From Chara braunii (Eukaryota > Streptophyta > Charophyceae > Charales > Characeae): a stretch of DNA of 24,023 bases. A program made the position numbers and the translations under genes. The notes below the pieces were generated by a model, which had not been told where the DNA came from, made no database searches, and saw only the letters and a list, made by a program, of their open reading frames with translations. Below, piece by piece: positions 18,795 to 24,023 of the stretch. The first letter of the stretch is position 1. Every line of letters starts with the position of its first letter. The stretch covers positions 741,756 to 765,778 of the forward strand of contig BFEA01000611.1 of assembly GCA_003427395.1 (NCBI GenBank), given 5' to 3'.

Positions 18795-20861
18795 ATGGCG
18801 CTCGCTCAAGGGGCGGTTTGCTGTCATTGTTACAGCGGCACCAAGGTGAGGATCCCGACACAGCGCGCAGCAGCCACGGGAAGCAAATCCTTCCTCAGGT
18901 CTTCATCCCCTGAGTCATCTTCTCCATCTTCGACGTCGAGTAGCCGTGGCATTCGTGCTGAAAGAATGGTCATGGTGATGGCTGCAGCGTCCGCCACGTG
19001 TCACAAGGCGAGGGCTTCCTGTGCGGATTGGGATATGAATTGCCTATCTCTGAGATGCGTGCTTGCGAGGGATTTTTCCCGCGAGGCTCGCTCCTTCTCT
19101 TCCTCCTCCTCCTCCTCCTCCTTCTCTCCCTTGCCTTCCGTTACATCAAGCCCACGTAAGCGCGCCGTTTGCTCCCCTTATCAGGTCATCATGTACATTA
19201 AGGACGAGCAAAAGCGCTGCGTGGTCGCGACGAGTGGCGCTTGCAGACACGTGGCATCGGGTCGGGATCGCGTCGGGCTGGTGACAAGCATTAGATGGGG
19301 GAGGGGGACCACCACCCAAGGGGGGGGCGGCGGCGGCGGCGGAGGAGGAGGAGGAGGAGGAGGGTGGTGCCGCGGTGGGGGACAAATCGGATTTGTCAAG
19401 AGAAGCAAGGGGCTAGGCGCGGAGTGGTGTGTAGTGCGAGCGGATGGTGGAGCGAGTGGGGGAGGAGGGGAGTTGGGCGGCGGTGGTGGGGGGGGACCGG
19501 GAGAGGGAGGGGGGGAAGAGCGGAGGCGAGCGCGGAGACCGAGGGAGATGCAGAGGAAGGCCGTAGGAGAGGGAGGGGAAGTCGCAGGAACCGTGTCCAC
19601 GTCATCCGATTCCCCAACTGCAACGTCCTCCTCGTCTGCCACGTCGTCGGATCGAGCCGCTGCCTCCGCCGCCTCCGCCGCCGGCGGCGATTCCGCGCGA
19701 ACACGGAGTGCTAATTCGGCGGCGGCGGAAAAGATGCGAATCAACGGAGGAGGAAACGGGAGAGCGGGAGAGGGAGGTGGAAGTGGAGGCGATAGGGAGA
19801 ACAACAACTTCAACCACTCTTCTTCTGCCACGTCGGCAGATTGGGTTCCTAGTTGGCTGAATCTCTCGTCGGAGGATGTGAAAACCGTCCTCGTTGCCTT
19901 CGGCCTCTCTCTCCTCTTTCGATGGTTCATTGCCGAGCCCAGGTTCATCCCCTCTCTCTCTATGTATCCCACCTTCGAGGTAGGTGATCGGATCATCGCC
20001 GAGAAAGTGTCTTACTATTTTAGGAAACCAGAAGTCAATGACATCGTCATTTTCAAGGCGCCACGTGTCCTCCTCGACAAGGGCTACAGCTCCGCCGAAG
20101 TATTTATCAAGAGGATAATCGCTAAAGGCGGGGACACCGTGGAGATTCACGACGGCCACGTCATCGTTAATGGGATTGCGCGGGAGTTTGAGCCTTTCAT
20201 TGCCGAGCCCCCTGCTTACGAATTAGGTCAAACCTACATTCCACCGGGATTTGTGTTTGTGTTGGGCGACAACAGAAATAACAGCTACGACTCTCATTTG
20301 TGGGGACCACTAGAGGAGAAGAATATCATCGGTCGGTCTGTGCTTCGTTATTGGCCGTTAACGAGGCTAGGAAAGACGACGTTCGAGATGATTCCAGAGT
20401 CAGAATTGACCGAGGCTTCTTCACCAATCTCTGGTCTTGTAGAGGGATCCTCAGCGCCAGTCTCTCTATCCTCTCCCTCTCCCTCCTCCTCTTCCTCCTC
20501 CTCCTCCCCTTCCTCCTCTTTGTCTGTGTCCTCCTCCCCTGTTTCTTCTCTCCCTTCCTCGAGCCACGAATGGAAAGCTGCTGGCCCACGCCCTAGCACG
20601 GCTGGGGGTTTAAGCTATTATACAACACCATCTGTGTCACTGGCGATACCGAATGAACCTGGACCAGCATCAGGACCCAAATCCGTACCTGGACCAATTG
20701 TGTCTTGGCCAACCTCCTCCTCCACCTCCTCCACCACCTCCTCCTCCTCCTCCTCAGAGACTTCGGCTAGGATACGTGCTCCTTCCCCCCCCCCCCCAAC
20801 CTCCTTTACCCCCCCCCCTCTCCCCCTTGCTAACCTGCTTTTGACGTCAACAACGTCTTGA
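18795..20861 (+). CDS. Thylakoidal processing peptidase (type I signal peptidase, Plsp1/TPP family), plastid
   Basis: A serine/lysine-dyad membrane protease that removes thylakoid-transfer signals from lumenal proteins and helps mature envelope Toc75 in plants. The 688-residue frame has one predicted membrane segment (about 362-381). The Ser box follows, [11 protein letters not shown], with nucleophile Ser389. The Lys box is [11 protein letters not shown] with general base Lys439, and the C-terminal box is [14 protein letters not shown] (491-504). [11 protein letters not shown] completes the catalytic domain near 521. EPRFIPS and NDIVIFKAP are typical of the plant subgroup. The ATG at 18795 has A at -3 and G at +4, and the N-terminus is Ser/Arg-rich and acid-poor, as in plastid transit peptides. 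Odd points are a 340-residue N-terminal extension with a 15-Gly run (176-190), a Ser-rich tail of roughly 150 residues, and no intron in the catalytic part. Known plant members are about 290-370 residues. The extensions could include introns or a wrong start; the catalytic identification is secure. Confidence 0.93.
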   Translation: MALAQGAVCCHCYSGTKVRIPTQRAAATGSKSFLRSSSPESSSPSSTSSSRGIRAERMVMVMAAASATCHKARASCADWDMNCLSLRCVLARDFSREARSFSSSSSSSSFSPLPSVTSSPRKRAVCSPYQVIMYIKDEQKRCVVATSGACRHVASGRDRVGLVTSIRWGRGTTTQGGGGGGGGGGGGGGGWCRGGGQIGFVKRSKGLGAEWCVVRADGGASGGGGELGGGGGGGPGEGGGEERRRARRPREMQRKAVGEGGEVAGTVSTSSDSPTATSSSSATSSDRAAASAASAAGGDSARTRSANSAAAEKMRINGGGNGRAGEGGGSGGDRENNNFNHSSSATSADWVPSWLNLSSEDVKTVLVAFGLSLLFRWFIAEPRFIPSLSMYPTFEVGDRIIAEKVSYYFRKPEVNDIVIFKAPRVLLDKGYSSAEVFIKRIIAKGGDTVEIHDGHVIVNGIAREFEPFIAEPPAYELGQTYIPPGFVFVLGDNRNNSYDSHLWGPLEEKNIIGRSVLRYWPLTRLGKTTFEMIPESELTEASSPISGLVEGSSAPVSLSSPSPSSSSSSSSPSSSLSVSSSPVSSLPSSSHEWKAAGPRPSTAGGLSYYTTPSVSLAIPNEPGPASGPKSVPGPIVSWPTSSSTSSTTSSSSSSETSARIRAPSPPPPTSFTPPPLPLANLLLTSTTS

Positions 20862-21660
20862 GCTTCCTCTGCTTCCTCGTTCTACAAAGAACTCGCCGAA
20901 TTCTGCTTACATCCCCAATACCAAGTTGAACCCTAATTTAGATAGAGCTCATCAGCTGCACTGGCTGCCTACTGTAGCTCTTTTAGCGAGAGGTAATTTG
21001 GTTCGGAGGGAAAGGACGATGGGGGGGGGCGCAGGGGGCCAGGGGGGAAGGGAATATCGCTAGAAAAAAGAAGCTACCTCAAAACCTGTCTGGGCTATAT
21101 CTTTGCACCTGCAGTTGAAACGAGTCATCCTCTTCCCCTCTTCTCTCTTTCTCTCTCTCTCTATATATACGTTCGCAACTAGAGTTAAACAATCCCTCTT
21201 CTCCCCTTCTCTCTCTTCTCTCTCCCTCCCCCCTCCCCCTTTCGCTCCATTACTGTTTCCTATCGGAAGCCGTGGGTGGGTCATGTCCCATCTGGCCCAT
21301 TTGCTGCTCTCTGTTCATGCTGGTCTTAAACCCTCCACGCGAGCCTCATCCAGCTGCCTGCTAAACCCAACAAGGTCGTGTTCTACCCCCCCAACCACCC
21401 CGCCATCTCCTTCACCCCTCCCTTTCGCCTCCCTTACCCCTTCGGAATGAGAGAAGAGGTGATCGGATCAAGGGCTCTTTTACCCAATTCAAAATCTAGG
21501 TTTGAGGTCCAGCCTCTTCAAAAAAAACACAGCGAAGTAGGATGACGGAAAAAGTATGGGCGGTGGCATTTGCGCGCGCAGCTGTCGTCTGCGTTGGTTG
21601 CTGCCAACAGTAGCGCATAGATACAGAGCACGATTCACTGCTGGATGTGACATCTCTCTG
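20862..21660. other. 3' flank of the peptidase gene, no gene seen
   Basis: Holds pyrimidine-rich stretches, a CTATATATAC TATA-like string near 21160 after a CT tract, and G/C runs. No canonical AATAAA was found just after the stop codon. No frame here is convincing. Confidence 0.5.
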
Positions 21661-22282
21661 TTTATCCTTCTTCTTCTTCTTCTTCTTCTCCTTTTTTGTC
21701 CTCATCCTCCTCCCCCTCCTCGTCCTCCTCCTTCTTCTTCTTCTTCTGCCTCTTCTTCTTCTTCTGCTTCTGCCCCCTCCCCGTCCTCCTTCTTCTTCTT
21801 CTGCCTCTTCTTCTTCTTCTGCTTCTGCTTCTGCTTCTGCTTCTGCTTCTTCTTCTTCTTCTTCTTCTTCTTCTTCTTCGTCCTCTTCCTCTTCCCTCTC
21901 CTCTTCCTCCTTCCCCTTTGTCCTCTTCCTCCTTTTTCGTCTTTCTCCTCCTCCTCCTCCTCCTCCTCCTTCGCCTTCTTTTTCTTGTGTCCTCTTCCTC
22001 TTCCCTCTCCTCCTCCTCCTCCTCCTCCTCCTCCTCCTCCTCCTCCTTCCCCTTTGTCGTCTTCCTCCCTTCTTTTTCGTCTTTCTCCTCCTCCTCCTCC
22101 TCCTCCTCCGCCTTCTTTTTCTCTTGTCCTCTTCCTCCTCCTCCCTCCCTCTTTTCCGTCTCTGTCCTCCTCCTCCTCCTCCTCCTCCCTCCTCCCTCGT
22201 TTTCGTCTTTGTCCTCCTCCTCCTCCTCCTCCTCCCTCCCTCTTTTCCGTCTTTGTCCTCCTCCTCCTCCTCCTCCTCCTCC
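21661..22282 (+). repeat. Long polypyrimidine block of CTT and TCC repeats
   Basis: About 620 bases almost purely C/T on this strand: CTT and CTG-CTT tracts first, then at least six (TCC)n tracts. The tracts are separated by related spacers such as CCCCTTTGTC.TCTTCCTC and TTTTTCGTCTTTCTC, so a higher-order unit of roughly 70-120 bases is repeated. Long Ser-, Leu- and Phe-rich frames exist in all three phases; that is expected of a stop-free trinucleotide tract and not evidence of protein. Confidence 0.95.
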
Positions 22283-23079
22283 TATTTATTCTTGTTCGGA
22301 CTTCTTGGTATTTCTTTGCGACTTCCTCGGACTTCTTTGTAAATTTGTTTTACCTCTAACGGTGCACCGCCGCTTCGTAATATTTGTTTTAGCTGTAAAG
22401 GTGCGCCCCTTCATCATGCTATTGTCGGTTGTCGGTTGTCGGTTGAAAGCTTTTTCATATCTTTTTTTTTTTTTTTTTTTTTTTTTCCCGAGCCAGGAGG
22501 GTAAGAAGGAAATTGGTTCCGAATATCTTTCTCTAGTTTTTTTCTTTTTTAATTTAACCCGCCGTTCTCAGCTCTCGACAATTACTTGTTGGCCTGAATG
22601 ATGATGATATGTTTTTTTTTTTCCTTTTTTTTTTTCTTGCAAACAGCGTCGCTTCAAAAAAAAAAGCAAAAAAAAAAAAAGACACTTTAAAAGGGGGGTG
22701 GGTACCGGCAACCCTCGAAGGGGAGCAGCACCTCCGCGTGCTGGAAATCGGATCAAGCGTTGCTTTCTTTTTTTTTTTTTTTTTTTTAAGCGTCGCTTGG
22801 AAAAAAAGAAAGAAGAGAAGAATGGTAAATGGAGGGGGGGGAAAAAGAAAAGAAAAAAAAGAGAAGATGATGACGATGATGGTATGCTACTCTGCCGCCT
22901 GTGCCACGCGATATGAGTATAATTTTGGGCTATCACCCGGGACCACTTGCCCGGCCGGGCCAAAAATAAAAAATAAAAAAAATCATTTTTTTTTAAAACT
23001 ATTTACATTTGGTAAAGAATTTCGATGTGGTCGTGGGGCAAAAGTTGTTCAGTTTATTTTTCTGCATAACGTAGTACGG
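22283..23079. repeat. T-run and A-run rich stretch with GTTGTCG tandem and a dispersed repeat copy
   Basis: Includes three tandem TCGGTTG units (about 22425-22445), poly-T at 22461-22487 and 22768-22787, and A-runs near 22656-22680. GCGTCGCTT followed by an A-run occurs at about 22647 and again at about 22790, bracketing a copy of the GCTGGAAATCGG repeat (about 22717-22765) known from the 9.4-9.9 kb array. No gene was recognised. Confidence 0.6.
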
Positions 23080-23121
23080 CCGTGCCGCCCGGAAAGCACG
23101 GTGACCCGGGCGGCCACGGCT
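23080..23121. repeat. GC-rich hairpin
   Basis: GCCGTGCCGCCCGG pairs with CCGGGCGGCCACGGC apart from a one-base bulge, around a 13-nt centre. No T-run follows that would suggest a terminator, and no transcription unit is visible around it. Confidence 0.7.
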
Positions 23122-23400
23122 GGTAGCCTAGGTAGAATTTGAATTTTATTTTTATTTTTATTTTTCAACCGCTTTTAATCTAATTTTTGTAGGTGACGTT
23201 TTTTTTTAACCTTCTGGGATATATATATTGTCACAAGATATCAGAGCGCAAAAGCGAAGAAAAACATAAAGAAAACAAGAAAAATGAAATCATTTTCTTT
23301 ATCTTCTTCCTTAAACTTCCCCTGTTCAGAACCTTCTTTTTTTTTTCTTTTTTTCTTTTTTCAGAACCTCTTGCGTACAAGGCCGCCCACATATACATAT

Positions 23401-23465
23401 ATGAGGGTTCAGCCTCCTGATGAGTCGGTGAAACTCCGACGAAACAGTTTGTCACAGCCCCTCGT
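23401..23465 (+). ncRNA. Hammerhead ribozyme-like motif (type I layout)
   Basis: The catalytic core CTGATGA (23417-23423) is followed by a 5-bp stem II, GTCGG/CCGAC, with a 7-nt loop, then GAAA (23441-23444). A minimal stem III (ACA, loop GTT, TGT) then leads to GTC at 23451-23453, the expected cleavage triplet. A distal stem I of 7 pairs, ATGAGGG (23401-23407) with CCCTCGT (23459-23465, one G:T), closes it. The weak point is the part of stem I next to the core, which is an unpaired 9 x 5 internal loop. A competing 4-bp hairpin GAGG/CCTC abuts the core instead. Minimal type I hammerheads with 3-bp stem III are known from Penelope-like retroelements. Activity is unproven. Confidence 0.6.
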
Positions 23466-23467
23466 TT

Positions 23468-23634
23468 GTTGTCCTCTTCTCCCTCTCTGCCTACGGTTTA
23501 CCGGGCAGTTCTATTTGACGATATATGATATATATAAATATATACAATATAAATATATACACATATATATATATCGTTGTCCTCTTCTCCCTCTCTGCCT
23601 ACGGTTTACCGGGCAGTTCTATTTGACGATATAT
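23468..23634 (+). repeat. Two direct copies of a 59-bp unit, period 108 bp
   Basis: The unit beginning GTTGTCCTCTTCTCCC and ending TTTGACGATATAT occurs at 23468-23526 and 23576-23634 with no difference that I can see. Inside each is a hairpin, CTGCC-TA-CGG, TTTA, CCG-GGCAG (with a 2-nt bulge). AT-rich sequence fills the gap. The array begins directly after the hammerhead motif. Confidence 0.9.
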
Positions 23635-23893
23635 CGTCACAAACAGAATATATATAGGGGGCAGCCAGCGCTCAACCTGTCATCCACGTGGCTGGCCTTG
23701 TACGTAAGAGGTGACGAACAGGTGGGGCTTTCCTTCCTTCCTTCCTTTTCTTTTTCTTGTTTTGTCTTTTTCCGCCTTTGCGCTCCAATTTCTAGTGTGA
23801 CAATATATATATATAAATATACACACACACATATATATATATATATCGTCACAAAGATATATATATATATATATATTCTGTTTGTGACGATAT
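23631..23893. repeat. 26-bp perfect inverted repeat bounding 263 bp
   Basis: ATATCGTCACAAACAG followed by AATATATATA (23631-23656) is exactly complementary to 23868-23893. A third partial copy, TATCGTCACAAAG, lies inside at about 23845. The enclosed sequence includes CA and TA repeats and a TTCC microsatellite (about 23727-23747). The palindrome GACGATATATCGTC overlaps the left arm. This could be a small TIR element or part of a retroelement terminus. Confidence 0.75.
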
Positions 23894-23909
23894 ATATATA
23901 TATATGAAC

Positions 23910-24023
23910 CGACAGTCTGTAGAGTTTTCCATCTGGTGTGGGTGAGTGATAGTCTACTTTGATTTTGGTTAAGGTGGATTATCACTTACAGTGTAATCAG
24001 TGAGGGGATTCTACAGACTGTTG
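23910..24023. ncRNA. Long imperfect hairpin reaching the window edge (possible structured RNA or MITE)
   Basis: The outer arms 23910-23929 and 24004-24023 pair over 20 positions counting G:T. The inner arms 23942-23962 and 23969-23989 pair over 21 consecutive positions with five G:T pairs and no true mismatch, around a 6-nt loop. A middle zone pairs only partly. The right arm ends at the last base of the window, so the structure may continue. It could be a precursor-like RNA hairpin, or an old palindromic MITE in which C-to-T changes have created the G:T pairs. Confidence 0.55.

Noticed and set aside
19181-20159. Long reverse-strand frames of 185-271 codons opposite the peptidase
   Set aside because: They are antisense shadows of GC-rich repeat-bearing coding sequence with Pro/Ser-rich composition. 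The plus strand carries a complete enzyme domain.
21556-22601. Three overlapping forward frames of 231-301 codons rich in Ser, Leu, Phe and Pro
   Set aside because: They are the three phases of one CTT/TCC repeat block. Absence of stops is forced by composition and no domain is present.
23080-23121. GC hairpin as a transcription terminator
   Set aside because: There is no T-run after it and no bacterial-type transcription unit; the genome is eukaryotic.
23401-23453. Type III hammerhead layout using the GAGG/CCTC hairpin as stem I
   Set aside because: The bases before GAGG are ATAT, which do not give the required U-H before the cleavage point and do not pair with the sequence after GAAA. The type I layout fits better.
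1-24023. One intact retrotransposon reading across several segments
   Set aside because: The gypsy pieces lie on opposite strands and cover different pol sections, and the LINE piece is a different class. No LTR pairs were found, so these are separate fragments.

Overview
The window looks like nuclear DNA of a green-lineage eukaryote (streptophyte). The one well-supported protein-coding gene is a plant-type thylakoidal processing peptidase. The rest is mostly decayed Ty3/gypsy and LINE retroelements, many small inverted-repeat DNA elements and very abundant low-complexity sequence (poly-A/T, GA, CTT/TCC, GGAT, TA). This texture with this enzyme makes me suspect a charophyte alga such as Chara, but that is an inference from style, not a match. 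I see no bacterial operons, rRNA, convincing tRNA or CRISPR array.

Layout. 1-4740: simple repeats, short duplicated segments and at most one possible exon (2889-3190). 4742-5945: minus-strand Ty3/gypsy RNase H-integrase remnant with many stops. 5946-9360: AT-rich and gene-poor, with TTA and TA microsatellites and one 260-bp inverted-repeat candidate. 9366-10250: diverged tandem repeats carrying a recurrent GCTGGA...TCCAGC hairpin motif. 10250-12530: minus-strand 5'-truncated LINE remnant (end of RT plus a zinc-binding zf-RVT region). 13070-13262: GGAT microsatellite. 13590-15735: plus-strand Ty3/gypsy remnant (gag-like end, protease, RT), interrupted at 13981-14462 by a Mutator-like element with a 9-bp target duplication. 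15911-17880: a dense pile of terminal-inverted-repeat and foldback elements: Harbinger-like with TAA flanks, TTAA-flanked piggyBac-like, and a family of roughly 170-bp hairpin elements. 18300-20861: GC-rich promoter-like region and the peptidase gene. 21661-22282: a polypyrimidine block of more than 600 bp. 23401-24023: a hammerhead-ribozyme core, tandem repeats, a 26-bp inverted repeat, and a long hairpin running to the last base.

The functional story is thin: one plastid enzyme gene downstream of a transposon-rich tract. Most interesting for follow-up are the hammerhead motif with its surrounding repeats, the long G:U-tolerant hairpin at the right edge, and the two foldback elements that share an 88-89 nt central core but have unrelated yet self-complementary arms.
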